Assembly (NCBI GenBank): GCA_003448675.1
Contig: DLXZ01000186.1
Coordinates: 1,081-10,068 of the forward strand
Length of the DNA stretch: 8,988 nt
DNA from: Porticoccaceae bacterium
GTDB lineage: Bacteria > Pseudomonadota > Gammaproteobacteria > Pseudomonadales > Porticoccaceae
Reading direction: 5' to 3'
Within the stretch, counting starts at the first letter, position 1, and every line of letters begins with the position of its first letter. The notes under the pieces were generated by a model. That model was given only the letters and a program-made list of their open reading frames with translations. It did no database searches and was not told where the DNA came from. Shown here one piece after another: positions 1-7,472 of this stretch. The position numbers and the translations under genes are program-made.

Positions 1-968
1 AACACGGCAAAGGCCACGGCATCGGGGTAGTTTCCCCAGGCCCGAATTACGAAAATCAGCAGCCCGGTGAGTGCACCGTATATCAACCGGCCCCGGTTAG
101 ATACCGCCGATGTCACCGGATCAGTCACGATGAAAAAGGCACCGAGCATGGTGGCGCCGCTTAGCAGGTGTAAACTCACCGGCCCGTGACTGGCTGAGCT
201 GCCGCCGTCGTTAAATACCAACGCCATTAGCGCCAGCGCCGCGAGCATAGCCACGGGCGCGTGCCAGGTGAAGATGCGCCGATGGAGCAGGTAGACACCG
301 CCCAGCAGAAAGCCCAGATTCACCCATTCCCAACCAGCGCCGGCCCAGCGACCCTGGGTGAACCAGGTTTCGCTGGTGTATATCTGTTCAACCAGTAGTC
401 CACTGCTGTGTTTGAAGGTATCCAGGGGTGTTGCGGCGGTGTAGGCGTCGATGGGGAGGTGTGTGCCGCCAAAGACCAGGTTTAGGGAGTCGGTCAGGCC
501 TATGGGCGGCAGTTCCGCCGGCAACAGTGCCTGCGCTACTGGCCAGGTGGTCATCTGTACCGGGAAGGAAATCAGCAGAACCACGTAGCCCACCATGGCC
601 GGGTTAAAAGGGTTGTACCCGAGGCCGCCATAGAGGTGCTTGGCGATAACAATGGCGAAGACCGTCCCTACCACCACCACCCACCAGGGCGCCAGCGGCG
701 GCAGGGCCAGACCCAACAGTACGGCGGTGACCAGGGCGCTGCAATCGCACAGGTAAAATATCACCGGCCGTCGCCTGAGGCTTAGTGCCAGGGCTTCGCA
801 GGCGATGGCGGTAATGCTGGCGAGGAGGATATTGATCAAACTGCCCCAGCCGAAATGCCAGGACAGGGCGACCAGACCGGGCACGGTGGCCAGCAGCAGG
901 TGTTGCATTACCCGAGAGGTGTTTTGGCCGGCATGCAGGTGGGGTGAGGAGCGGCGCATCAGGACCAT
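1..968 (-). CDS. rnfD: RnfD, Rnf electron-transport complex membrane subunit D (3' end outside window)
   Basis: Inner-membrane subunit of the Rnf (Rsx) complex, which couples electron transfer to ion movement across the membrane. 322 codons are present and the frame is still open at the left edge; the family is about 350 residues, so only a short C-terminal part is missing. The protein is very hydrophobic, with likely membrane segments near residues 20-40, 43-64, 79-109, 125-135, 219-229, 237-252, 270-287 and 295-311. The motif DAYTAATPLD (residues 174-183) matches the covalent flavinylation motif of RnfD/NqrB, which makes Thr180 the expected FMN-bearing residue (attached by ApbE in the family). 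Conserved blocks YGGLGYNPFNPAM (113-125), LLSGATMLGAFF (268-279) and TDPVTS (282-287) are intact. The ATG at 968 lies 3 bases after the rnfC stop, with GAGGAG 12 bases upstream; a second in-frame ATG at 959 is less well placed. Transcribed with rnfA, rnfB and rnfC. Confidence 0.96.
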   Translation of the reverse strand, partial: MVLMRRSSPHLHAGQNTSRVMQHLLLATVPGLVALSWHFGWGSLINILLASITAIACEALALSLRRRPVIFYLCDCSALVTAVLLGLALPPLAPWWVVVVGTVFAIVIAKHLYGGLGYNPFNPAMVGYVVLLISFPVQMTTWPVAQALLPAELPPIGLTDSLNLVFGGTHLPIDAYTAATPLDTFKHSSGLLVEQIYTSETWFTQGRWAGAGWEWVNLGFLLGGVYLLHRRIFTWHAPVAMLAALALMALVFNDGGSSASHGPVSLHLLSGATMLGAFFIVTDPVTSAVSNRGRLIYGALTGLLIFVIRAWGNYPDAVAFAV

Positions 969-971
969 GGC

Positions 972-3047
972 TTAGGTTTGCTCCTCGGTGCTTTCAGGCG
1001 CGGTCGCGGTTAGCTCCACATCGAGTTGTTGCAGTTTGGCTTCCAGCTTGTCGACGGCGTTGGCAAAGGCGTCGAGGTTATCATCACCGCTGGCCTGGGC
1101 GTCTTCCAGGCGCGCGCGGGCCTTATCCAGGCGTTTGAGCAGGCCGTCGCGTTGGTTTTTCAGTTTTTCCGTCTCGCTCATCTGGGCCATTTGCTCTGCT
1201 TTTTGCTGGGCTTTCTGAATAGCCAGGGCTGCGCGGTCTGCGGCTATGTCGCCTTGTTGGTGTTGATCTGAAGGTTGGGCCGGAGCCTTGGTTTGTCCGG
1301 CCCCGGCCTTGTGTTGGGCCAGCTTTTTAGTAGCGTTTTCATAATCAATGCGGTGTTGTTCGACCGCGGCCTCCAACGCGCCGCGCTTGTTGTCGTCGGG
1401 ATCTGACGCAGCCAGTTTGCCTTTGGCCTTTTCCAACCGGCTTTGCGCAGCGGACACCGCCCGTTCCAGCCGCGCCAGGGTTTGTTCCGGTGTCGCCCTG
1501 TCGACGCTGACTCGGGCCAATGCCGCCTGGACGACATCGGATTGGGCGGTAGGCGTGGCGCTTTGCGCGTTCGCGGTTTTGGTCTTGGCCTCGGCAGCGG
1601 CTTTTTTCCGGGCTTCGCGCTTAGCGGCTTTTTCTTGTTCGGTACGCTCAATCCGTTGCTGATGGTATTCAAAGCGCTGGCGGGCGCGATCAGAGGCAAT
1701 GGCTTCTTCATTCATTAGTCGAATCTCACCCTTGGCGGCGCGGTAATATTGCACCAGGGGAATATCACTGGGGCAGACATAAGCGCAGGCGCCGCACTCG
1801 ATACAGTCGGGTAGATGGTGGGCGGCCAACTGCTCATAATCTTTTGCCCGCGCATACCAGTACAGCTGCTGGGGCAGGAGACTCGCGGGACAGGCTTCGG
1901 CGCAGTGACCGCAGCGGATACAGGCCTGGGCGATCACCTCCGAAGGGCTTTCGGTATGGTCGGCGGCCAGCAGGCAGTTGGTGGTTTTAATCACCGGTGC
2001 CTTCGGGTTATTCAGGGTGAAGCCCATCATCGGGCCGCCCATAATCAGTCGTTGGCAGTGCGTTTCCTCGAAGCCCGCCTGGGCCAATAGATGCGCAACG
2101 GGGGTGCCGATCAATACTTCGAAGTTGCCAGGCGCCGAGCAGGCTTTGCCACTGACAGTGGTGATGCGTGATAGCAGAGGCTCGCCCTGGCAAATGGCCC
2201 GGTAAATGGCGTGAGTGCTGCCGACGTTCTGGCAGACGATCCCCAGTTCAGAGGGCAGTTGGCCGCTGGGGACTTCCTGGCCGGTGAGAATCTGAATCAG
2301 TTGTTTCTCGCCACCTGAGGGGTATTTGGTGGGGATGACCACCACTTCGATAGCGCTCTCAACCGCATTTTCGGCGATAGCGGCCCCGAGCGCGGTAATG
2401 GCTTCGGGTTTGTTGTCTTCAATGCCGATCAGAATATCCGCCGGCTCGCCGAGGATATAAGCGAGGATGTCGATGCCGCGCAGTATGTCAGCGGCTCGTT
2501 CGCGAATGAGTGCGTCATCGGCGGTGATATAAGGCTCGCATTCAGCGGCATTGATAATCAGGGTGTTAATTTTGTGCGTCGGATTTAATTTCACCGCGCT
2601 GGGAAAGCCGGCGCCGCCCATGCCGATAATGCCCGCTTCGCGGATCAGGTTTAGCAGCTCCTCGGGTTGTTGCTGGCGATAAGTTTCGCGGGATTGACGT
2701 TCAATCCACTGTTCCTGACCGTCGGGACGCAAAATAATACAGGGCGCCGCCAGGCCCGAGGGGTGAGCGATGGTGTGATCCTCGATGCCGGTAATAGTCC
2801 CTGAGGTCGGAGCATGCACCGGGGCGCTGACCAGACCCGTGGCCTCGGCAATTTTTTGGCCCTTGAGCACTTTGTCGCCAGGCTTAACGGTCACCTCCGC
2901 GGGATTGCCGATATGCTGATTGAGCGGTAATACCAGTCGCTCCGGCAAGCTGGCGGGGGCTATCCCCCCTTGCAGGGACTGGGCTTTGTTTTCCGGTGGG
3001 TGGATGCCCCCGTGGAAATTCCAGATCTTTTGCCGGGGCTGATTCAT
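972..3047 (-). CDS. rnfC: RnfC, Rnf complex NADH/FMN and 4Fe-4S subunit with long C-terminal tail
   Basis: Peripheral cytoplasmic-face subunit of the Rnf complex, expected to take electrons from NADH through FMN and pass them to Fe-S clusters. 691 residues. The N-terminal [11 protein letters not shown] (11-21), the glycine-rich [12 protein letters not shown] (142-153) and [13 protein letters not shown] (166-178) are the RnfC/NuoF-like nucleotide and FMN region, followed by a region expected to be SLBB-like. Two ferredoxin-type cluster motifs follow: Cys376, 379, 382, 386 and Cys415, 418, 421, 425. From about residue 445 to the end is a charged Ala/Lys/Gln/Glu-rich tail that looks helical or coiled-coil and contains an internal duplication. 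The frame stays open upstream to 3197, but that stretch overlaps rnfB and does not resemble the family. The ATG at 3047 overlaps the rnfB stop (ATGA) and gives the usual N-terminus. No good Shine-Dalgarno is present, so coupling to rnfB is likely. Confidence 0.97.
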   Translation of the reverse strand: MNQPRQKIWNFHGGIHPPENKAQSLQGGIAPASLPERLVLPLNQHIGNPAEVTVKPGDKVLKGQKIAEATGLVSAPVHAPTSGTITGIEDHTIAHPSGLAAPCIILRPDGQEQWIERQSRETYRQQQPEELLNLIREAGIIGMGGAGFPSAVKLNPTHKINTLIINAAECEPYITADDALIRERAADILRGIDILAYILGEPADILIGIEDNKPEAITALGAAIAENAVESAIEVVVIPTKYPSGGEKQLIQILTGQEVPSGQLPSELGIVCQNVGSTHAIYRAICQGEPLLSRITTVSGKACSAPGNFEVLIGTPVAHLLAQAGFEETHCQRLIMGGPMMGFTLNNPKAPVIKTTNCLLAADHTESPSEVIAQACIRCGHCAEACPASLLPQQLYWYARAKDYEQLAAHHLPDCIECGACAYVCPSDIPLVQYYRAAKGEIRLMNEEAIASDRARQRFEYHQQRIERTEQEKAAKREARKKAAAEAKTKTANAQSATPTAQSDVVQAALARVSVDRATPEQTLARLERAVSAAQSRLEKAKGKLAASDPDDNKRGALEAAVEQHRIDYENATKKLAQHKAGAGQTKAPAQPSDQHQQGDIAADRAALAIQKAQQKAEQMAQMSETEKLKNQRDGLLKRLDKARARLEDAQASGDDNLDAFANAVDKLEAKLQQLDVELTATAPESTEEQT
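975..1730 (-). repeat. RnfC C-terminal low-complexity tail with an internal two-fold repeat
   Basis: Codes for RnfC residues 440-691, beyond the conserved core. Composition is rich in Ala, Lys, Gln, Glu and Arg, with heptad-like spacing of Leu. Two segments can be aligned: residues 537-576 (starts [12 protein letters not shown], ends ENATKKL) and 639-679 (starts [12 protein letters not shown], ends LQQLDVEL). Both share the pattern RL(E/D)KA(K/R), a short Asp-rich turn, then a second helix ending in L. The segments are joined by a Gln/Pro/Ala-rich linker (about 580-600). A variable Ala/Lys-rich tail is known in many proteobacterial RnfC proteins; its role is not established. The repeat is a by-eye protein-level observation. 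Confidence 0.6.
981..986 (-). promoter_or_regulatory. Shine-Dalgarno sequence for rnfD
   Basis: GAGGAG on the minus strand, within the last codons of rnfC, 12 bases before the rnfD ATG at 968. It favours this ATG over the one at 959, which would be 21 bases away. Its position inside rnfC suggests that translation of rnfD is coupled to that of rnfC. Confidence 0.6.
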
Positions 3048-3670
3048 GCGGCGATATCCGGTCGCCGATCGGTGGCAATCAGATTTACTTTGCTTAATTG
3101 CTCGGCGCTTGAGGCCGGTGTGTCCCAGTGCCAGTCGTGCAGGCCGTGGGGCACCGGCAGCATATCGATGCAGTCCACCGGGCAGGGTTCGACACACAGG
3201 TCACAACCCGTGCATTCGGCGGCAATCACGGTGTGCATTAATTTTGCGGCGCCGAGGATGGCGTCCACCGGGCAGGCTTGAATACACTTGGTGCAGCCAA
3301 TGCACTCGTCCTCGCGAATGTAGGCGACCAGCTTGGTATCCAGTTCTTCCCCGTGTTCTTCATCGAGTTCCGGGGCAGGTATATCCAGCAGGTCGGCCAG
3401 CGCGTTAATGGTGGTCTGGCCACCGGGAGGACAGTGGTTAATGGCCTCGCCTTCATTAACGATGGCCTCGGCATAGGGTCGACAGCCCGGATGGCCACAC
3501 TGGCCACACTGAGTCTGTGGCAGAAGGGCGTCCACCTGCTCCACGAGCGGATTGCCTTCCACCTTGAAGCGCACCGAGGCAAAGCCGAGGATGGCCCCGA
3601 AGATGGCGCTCAGCACCACTAGCGCGACAATCGCGTTGAGCAACAACTGGAGGGTGGACGCTTCAGGCAT
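3044..3670 (-). CDS. rnfB: RnfB, Rnf complex iron-sulfur subunit B
   Basis: Membrane-anchored Fe-S subunit that relays electrons between soluble donors or acceptors and the rest of the Rnf complex. 208 residues, close to the usual proteobacterial length of about 190-200. One N-terminal membrane helix (about residues 8-30) is followed by the RnfB-type 4Fe-4S domain with Cys55, 58, 63 and 80 (CGQCGHPGC motif), then two ferredoxin-type motifs: Cys123, 126, 129, 133 and Cys153, 156, 159, 163, each followed by Pro. The ATG at 3670 gives the expected N-terminus; the 49-base gap from rnfA holds no purine-rich ribosome-binding site at the proper distance. The stop codon overlaps the rnfC start by 4 bases. 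The C-terminus after residue 175 is not conserved in my recollection of the family. Confidence 0.97.
   Translation of the reverse strand: MPEASTLQLLLNAIVALVVLSAIFGAILGFASVRFKVEGNPLVEQVDALLPQTQCGQCGHPGCRPYAEAIVNEGEAINHCPPGGQTTINALADLLDIPAPELDEEHGEELDTKLVAYIREDECIGCTKCIQACPVDAILGAAKLMHTVIAAECTGCDLCVEPCPVDCIDMLPVPHGLHDWHWDTPASSAEQLSKVNLIATDRRPDIAA
3049..3067 (-). promoter_or_regulatory. Hairpin covering the rnfC translation-initiation region
   Basis: A perfect 6-bp inverted repeat, arms 3049-3054 and 3062-3067 (CGGCGA / TCGCCG) with a 7-base loop, lies in the last codons of rnfB and ends one base before the rnfC ATG. The only GGA-like element near the start sits in the loop. In mRNA it would hinder direct loading on rnfC, consistent with translational coupling through the ATGA overlap. 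The structure is seen in the sequence; its effect is inferred. Confidence 0.4.
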
Positions 3671-3719
3671 GGTAAGGACAAATAGTTTCAGTTAAACATC
3701 GTGGCTATAAATGGGCGGC

Positions 3720-4295
3720 CTAGACCAGACCCGCAAAGCCCATAAAGGCCAGGGAGGCGAGGCCGGCGGTAATCATGCCGATGGCGGCACCCTGAAAAGG
3801 CACAGGTACGTCGGCCACTGCCAGGCGTTCGCGCATGGCGGCAAACAGGATTAATACCAGGGAGAAACCCAGCGCCGCGCCAAAACCGTAAAGGCTGGAT
3901 TCCATAAAGGTGCGTGCTTTGGCGGTGTTTTGCAGGGCTACGCCCAGTACCGCGCAGTTGGTGGTGATCAATGGTAAAAACACACCGAGCACCCGGTAGA
4001 GCAGGGGACTGGCTTTTTCGATAAACATCTTGGTGAACTGCACCACCACGGCAATCACCAGAATAAAGGCAATGGTTTTCAGATAGGTCAAGCCCAGGGG
4101 CGTCAGTATCCAGGTATGAACCAGGTGGCTCGAAATGGCTGCCAGGGTTAGTACAAAAGTGGTGGCGCTGGCCATGCCGATGGCGGTTTCCAACTTGTTG
4201 GACACGCCCATAAAGGGACACAGGCCGAGAAACTGCGCCAACACAAAATTGTTGACCAGTATCGTACTGATGAGAATGACAGCAAATTCCTGCAT
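3720..4295 (-). CDS. rnfA: RnfA, Rnf complex membrane subunit A
   Basis: Integral inner-membrane subunit, homologous to RnfE and NqrD/NqrE, that together with RnfE is known to hold a 2Fe-2S cluster inside the membrane. 191 residues from the ATG at 4295, matching the family (about 193). Six hydrophobic segments are visible. The key cysteines are in place: Cys26 in FLGLCPFMG and Cys114 in [13 protein letters not shown]. The C-terminal block [15 protein letters not shown] (155-169) and the ending [11 protein letters not shown] are typical. The frame extends upstream to a TTG at 4334, which has AGGA a few bases before it and would add 13 residues ([13 protein letters not shown]). I chose the ATG because it matches the N-terminus of homologues, although its own ribosome-binding site is poor. 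First gene of the rnf operon as seen here. Confidence 0.96.
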   Translation of the reverse strand: MQEFAVILISTILVNNFVLAQFLGLCPFMGVSNKLETAIGMASATTFVLTLAAISSHLVHTWILTPLGLTYLKTIAFILVIAVVVQFTKMFIEKASPLLYRVLGVFLPLITTNCAVLGVALQNTAKARTFMESSLYGFGAALGFSLVLILFAAMRERLAVADVPVPFQGAAIGMITAGLASLAFMGFAGLV

Positions 4296-4342
4296 GGCGT
4301 TAGCAATCGGCTCTGGAAACGTATTGAGGACCAAGCGTCCTG

Positions 4343-4376
4343 ACGGCGCTATTATCGAAGATCGGCCTTGCGCCGT
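4343..4376 (-). promoter_or_regulatory. Perfect 7-bp inverted repeat in the rnfA leader
   Basis: Arms ACGGCGC (4343-4349) and GCGCCGT (4370-4376) are separated by 20 bases, and the inner bases ATCGAAGAT can form a small secondary stem. It lies just upstream of the alternative rnfA TTG start and between the AT-rich tract and the gene. It could be an RNA stem-loop in the rnf leader or a DNA operator. No protein-binding consensus is recognised. Confidence 0.4.
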
Positions 4377-4379
4377 TAA

Positions 4380-4407
4380 ATACTAAATAATTTAAATTTT
4401 AGCTGAA
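4380..4407 (-). promoter_or_regulatory. AT-rich tract, candidate rnf operon promoter
   Basis: The stretch 4376-4408 is markedly AT-rich in an otherwise GC-rich window and includes the 10-bp palindrome AATTTAAATT. On the minus strand, TTCAGC (4407-4402) and TAGTAT (4385-4380) are 16 bases apart, a weak sigma-70-like pair. TAAAAT (4401-4396) is a better -10 element but has no good -35. The location supports a promoter for rnfABCD; the exact boxes are uncertain. Confidence 0.35.
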
Positions 4408-4416
4408 TCGGGAATA

Positions 4417-4448
4417 ACGCCTGCGCCAGCGCCTGCCGGTGCCGGCGT
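4417..4448 (-). terminator. GC-rich imperfect hairpin just downstream of metG
   Basis: Starting 11 bases after the metG stop, 14-base arms 4417-4430 and 4435-4448 pair around a 4-base loop: an outer 5-bp stem ACGCC/GGCGT, then GC, CC and GC blocks broken by mismatches. In the metG transcript there are 11 pairs plus one G-U, with two mismatches. No U-run follows on either strand, so it is not a classical intrinsic terminator. It may mark a 3' end, stabilise the metG mRNA, or work with Rho. Confidence 0.35.
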
Positions 4449-4459
4449 AAACCCGTCGT

Positions 4460-6487
4460 TCAGGTCACCCGTTGGCCCGGTTTGGCCCCACTATCTGGTT
4501 CTAGCAGATAAATGCCTTCGTCGTCGCCTGCGGCCAGTACCATGCCTTCGGATATACCAAAGCGCATTTTGCGCGGCGCCAGGTTGGCGACCAACACGGT
4601 CAGACGGCCTTCCAGGTCTTCGGGCTTGTAGGCGGATTTAATCCCGGAAAACACATTGCGCGTCTCACCACCGATATCCAGGGTCAGTTGCAGCAGTTTA
4701 CCCGCGCCCTCCACATGGCTGGCGGCGGCGATGCGCGCCACTCGTAAATCGACTTTGATGAAATCATCGAAGCTGATTTCATCGGCGATGGGTTCGTCCA
4801 GGCTCGACTTGCCGCTATCGCTGGTGGGCGCGGCAGCGGGTAGCGCTTCTCGGCTGGCTTCGACCATGGCCTCCACTTTGTCTTTTTCAATGCGCTTAAC
4901 CATGGGCTTGAAGGCTTCGATGCGGTGGTCGGTCAGGGGTTCGATGACGCCGTCCCAGTGCAATTCATCGTTAAGAAACGACTGGGCCTGAGCGGCCATG
5001 CCGGGCAGTACGGGCTTCAGGTAGATCATCAGTACCCGAAACAGGTTAATGCCCAGGGAGCAGATGTCCTGCACTTCGACCTGCCGACCTTCTTCCTTGG
5101 CCAGCTTCCAGGGTTCTCTGGCGGCGATATATTCATTGGCGGCATCGGCAAGCGCCATGATTTCCCGAATTGCCTTGCCGAAGTTGCGGGCTTCGTAATG
5201 GCTGGCGATGCTTTCTCCCGCGGCGACGGCCTGTTGCCACAGTTCGGTATTTGTCATGTTGTCGGCCAGGACGCCGTCGTTACCCTTGGTGATAAACCGG
5301 GCGCAGCGGCTGGCGATATTGACCACTTTGCCCACCACGTCACTGTTGACTCGCTGGATAAAGTCGTCCAGGTTCAGATCGAGATCTTCAACGCCGGAGG
5401 ACAGCTTGGCGGCAAAGTAGTAGCGCAGGTATTCCGGGTCCAGGTGCTCCAGGTAGGTGCGGGCGTTAATGAAGGTACCCCGTGACTTGGACATCTTCTT
5501 GCCATTGACGGTAAGAAAGCCATGCACGCAGACATGGTTGGGGGTGCGGAAACCGGCGCTGCTAAGCATGGCCGGCCAGAACAGGGCATGGAAATTGACA
5601 ATGTCCTTGCCGATAAAGTGATACAGCTCGCTGTTTACGCCCTCGGCCCAGAAGCGATCGAAGTCGATATTTTCCCGGTCGCAGAGGTTTTTGAAGCTGG
5701 CCATGTAGCCGATGGGGGCGTCCAGCCAGACGTAGAAGTACTTGCCCGGCGCGTCGGGAATTTCAAAACCGAAATAGGGGGCGTCCCGACTGATGTCCCA
5801 TTCTTGCAAACCGGCGTCCAGCCACTCGCTCAGTTTATTGGCGATTTCCTCGCCTACATGACCGGCGCGGGTCCACGCTTTCAGAAAATCGGTGAATTCG
5901 GGCAGCGTAAAAAAGTAGTGGGTGGAGGCTTTGGCAACGGGCGTGGCGCCGGAAATGGCAGATTTGGCATCGATCAGATCCGTGGGCGCATACGTGGCGC
6001 CGCAGACCTCGCAGTTGTCGCCATATTGGTCCTCCGCCTTACACCGGGGACAGGTGCCCTTGATATAACGGTCGGCCAGGAACAGGTTTTTTTCCGGGTC
6101 ATAGGCCTGGGTGATTTCCCGGGTGGCGATATGGCCGTTGACTTTTAGCCGGCGATAGATTTCCTCTGCCAGTACCCGGTTTTCCTCGCTGTGAGTGGAG
6201 TGGTAGTTATCGAACTCGATAAGGAAGTCGCCGAAGTCACGGACGTGTTCTGCTTTGACCTTGTCTATGAGTTGCTCCGGGCTGATGCCGAGTTCCTCGG
6301 CCTTGAGCATAATCGCGGTTCCATGAGCATCATCGGCGCAGACGTAGTAACATTCGTGCCCCCTTGCTTTCTGGAAACGCACCCAGATATCGGTCTGGAT
6401 ATATTCCACCAGGTGGCCCAGATGGATGGCCCCATTGGCGTAGGGCAGGGCGCTGGTAACAAGGATTTCGCGGCGGCTGGAAGGCAT
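4460..6487 (-). CDS. metG: Methionyl-tRNA synthetase
   Basis: Cytoplasmic class I aminoacyl-tRNA synthetase that charges tRNA-Met and initiator tRNA with methionine using ATP. 675 residues, close to E. coli MetG (677). The HIGH-type signature is HLGH at 22-25 and the KMSKS loop is at 331-335. A zinc-binding knuckle with Cys146, 149, 159 and 162 marks the four-cysteine MetG type. The anticodon-binding helical domain spans about 390-540, a Ser/Ala/Pro-rich linker about 548-565, and the C-terminal EMAP/Trbp111-like tRNA-binding domain about 571-675 (starts [16 protein letters not shown]), which drives dimerisation in the family. The frame is open upstream to 6847, across the oppositely oriented mrp, but the ATG at 6487 puts the N-terminus in register with E. 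coli MetG. The ribosome-binding site is weak (AAAAGACG at 6503-6496). Divergent from mrp. Confidence 0.98.
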   Translation of the reverse strand: MPSSRREILVTSALPYANGAIHLGHLVEYIQTDIWVRFQKARGHECYYVCADDAHGTAIMLKAEELGISPEQLIDKVKAEHVRDFGDFLIEFDNYHSTHSEENRVLAEEIYRRLKVNGHIATREITQAYDPEKNLFLADRYIKGTCPRCKAEDQYGDNCEVCGATYAPTDLIDAKSAISGATPVAKASTHYFFTLPEFTDFLKAWTRAGHVGEEIANKLSEWLDAGLQEWDISRDAPYFGFEIPDAPGKYFYVWLDAPIGYMASFKNLCDRENIDFDRFWAEGVNSELYHFIGKDIVNFHALFWPAMLSSAGFRTPNHVCVHGFLTVNGKKMSKSRGTFINARTYLEHLDPEYLRYYFAAKLSSGVEDLDLNLDDFIQRVNSDVVGKVVNIASRCARFITKGNDGVLADNMTNTELWQQAVAAGESIASHYEARNFGKAIREIMALADAANEYIAAREPWKLAKEEGRQVEVQDICSLGINLFRVLMIYLKPVLPGMAAQAQSFLNDELHWDGVIEPLTDHRIEAFKPMVKRIEKDKVEAMVEASREALPAAAPTSDSGKSSLDEPIADEISFDDFIKVDLRVARIAAASHVEGAGKLLQLTLDIGGETRNVFSGIKSAYKPEDLEGRLTVLVANLAPRKMRFGISEGMVLAAGDDEGIYLLEPDSGAKPGQRVT

Positions 6488-6575
6488 TGATAGGACGTCT
6501 TTTGGTGGCGGATATTCAGGGCCGCAACTATAGCGGCTTTGTGAGGTATTTTCATTAACAGGTGGCGGTAAGTCT
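6488..6575. promoter_or_regulatory. Divergent metG / mrp intergenic region
   Basis: These 88 bases must carry the 5' signals of both metG (leftward) and mrp (rightward). The visible structure is an inverted repeat GCCGC (6521-6525) / GCGGC (6533-6537) with a 7-base loop, extended by wobble and A-T pairs to 8 positions when read as plus-strand RNA. Its loop region contains TATAGT on the minus strand, a possible -10 for metG with no good -35. For mrp, AGGTGG at 6560-6565 is an acceptable ribosome-binding site 10 bases before the ATG. No convincing sigma-70 promoter was found for either gene by eye. Confidence 0.45.
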
Positions 6576-7403
6576 ATGACGGAAACGGTAACAGAAGCCG
6601 GTTTGCAGGGCGTAAAAAATATTGTAGCGGTAGCCTCAGGCAAGGGCGGCGTGGGCAAATCCACCACGGCGGTAAACCTGGCCCTGGCCTTGCAGGCGGA
6701 GGGTTTGCAGGTAGGTATCCTCGATGCCGATATATACGGGCCGAGTCTGCCCCGGATGCTGGGCATTGACGATTCCGTGCAGCCCCAGGTGGTCAATGGC
6801 AATGCTTTTGTGCCAGTGCCGGCCCACGGGCTCAAGTCCATGTCCATCGGTTATCTCACCAGCGAGCGGACGCCCATGGTTTGGCGCGGCCCCATGGCCG
6901 GTGGCGCCCTGACCCAGATGCTGGAGCAATGTCTATGGGGCGAGCTGGATGTGCTGGTGGTGGATATGCCGCCGGGCACCGGCGATATTCAGCTGACGTT
7001 ATCCCAGAAGGTCAAGCTCTCGGGCGCGGTCATTGTCACTACCCCCCAGGATATTGCCCTGCTGGATGCCCGAAAAGGTATAGAGATGTTCCGTAAGGTT
7101 GAGGTACCGGTGTTGGGTGTGGTCGAAAATATGGCCCTGCACATCTGTTCCAGCTGTGGCCATGCCGAAGCGATATTTGGCGAGGGCGGTGGCGCCCAGG
7201 TGGCTGGGGACTACGGCACCACCCTGTTAGGGGCGCTACCCCTGGATCGACGTATTCGTGAGGAAGGTGACCGGGGTACGCCCATTGTACAGGCCGAGCC
7301 GGACGGCGAGATTGCCGCTTGTTATGGGGACATCGCCCGCAAGTTGATCAATGCGCTTGCTGAAAACCTGGTGAATGCGCCGACTATATCCATTGAAGAT
7401 TAA
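6576..7403 (+). CDS. mrp: Mrp/ApbC-type iron-sulfur cluster carrier ATPase, short form
   Basis: P-loop NTPase of the Mrp/ApbC/NBP35 family, which binds and transfers Fe-S clusters to apoproteins in the cytoplasm. 275 residues. It shows the deviant Walker [10 protein letters not shown] (22-30), the Asp-containing DADIYGPS block (50-57), the DMPPGTGD switch/Walker B region (130-137), and the family CxxC pair Cys191 and Cys194, which bridge a 4Fe-4S cluster at the dimer interface in homologues. The longer form (about 360-370 residues in E. coli) has an N-terminal MIP18/DUF59 domain that is absent here. An in-frame TAG at 6531-6533, with no possible start codon between it and 6576, shows this is not a mis-chosen start. 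Divergent from metG; dcd follows 69 bases later on the same strand. The client proteins cannot be read from the sequence; the nearby Fe-S-rich Rnf genes are only suggestive. Confidence 0.95.
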   Translation: MTETVTEAGLQGVKNIVAVASGKGGVGKSTTAVNLALALQAEGLQVGILDADIYGPSLPRMLGIDDSVQPQVVNGNAFVPVPAHGLKSMSIGYLTSERTPMVWRGPMAGGALTQMLEQCLWGELDVLVVDMPPGTGDIQLTLSQKVKLSGAVIVTTPQDIALLDARKGIEMFRKVEVPVLGVVENMALHICSSCGHAEAIFGEGGGAQVAGDYGTTLLGALPLDRRIREEGDRGTPIVQAEPDGEIAACYGDIARKLINALAENLVNAPTISIED

Positions 7404-7424
7404 GGCTAATCAAGAATAGATACA

Positions 7425-7466
7425 TTGCAGGCCAAGGTCATATAAAGGTTAAACCTCTGCCAGGAG
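7425..7466 (+). promoter_or_regulatory. Spacer before dcd: weak promoter candidate and clear ribosome-binding site
   Basis: The 69-base mrp-dcd gap contains TTGCAG (7425-7430) and GTTAAA (7448-7453) with 17-base spacing, a poor sigma-70 match. A strong AGGAG (7462-7466) lies 6 bases before the GTG at 7473. The ribosome-binding site is convincing and settles the GTG start; the promoter is doubtful, and dcd may simply be co-transcribed with mrp. Confidence 0.4.
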
Positions 7467-7472
7467 TTTCGA

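Noticed and set aside
1244..1711. 155-codon minus-strand frame inside the rnfC tail
   Set aside because: It is a frame-shifted reading of the Ala/Lys-rich rnfC tail (Pro/Arg-rich output), not a separate gene or a frameshifted domain.
3048..3197. N-terminal extension of rnfC to an ATG at 3197
   Set aside because: The extra 50 residues lie inside rnfB in another frame and do not resemble RnfC; the ATG at 3047 gives the typical start and the ATGA overlap.
3688..4221. 177-codon minus-strand frame overlapping rnfA in another frame
   Set aside because: Its translation is low-quality (rich in Arg, His, Cys, Gly) and unrelated to any family, while rnfA in the other frame matches RnfA end to end.
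4417..4448. Classical Rho-independent terminator for metG
   Set aside because: The stem is present but broken by mismatches and no U-run follows it on the transcribed strand, so only a low-confidence terminator-like element is reported.
4925..5485. 186-codon plus-strand open frame opposite the 3' half of metG
   Set aside because: Shadow of metG codon bias; no recognisable domain, and it is fully contained in a real gene.
5522..6148. 208-codon open frame on the plus strand, antisense to metG
   Set aside because: It lies wholly inside metG, which has all family motifs. Long antisense frames are common opposite GC-rich genes, and its translation resembles no known family and lacks a ribosome-binding site.
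6488..6847. N-terminal extension of metG by 120 codons into the mrp region
   Set aside because: It runs antisense to the mrp coding region, and MetG from the ATG at 6487 already aligns with E. coli MetG from its first residues.
7448..7456. GGTTAAACC as an operator before dcd
   Set aside because: Only 4-bp arms around one base; too short to separate from chance.
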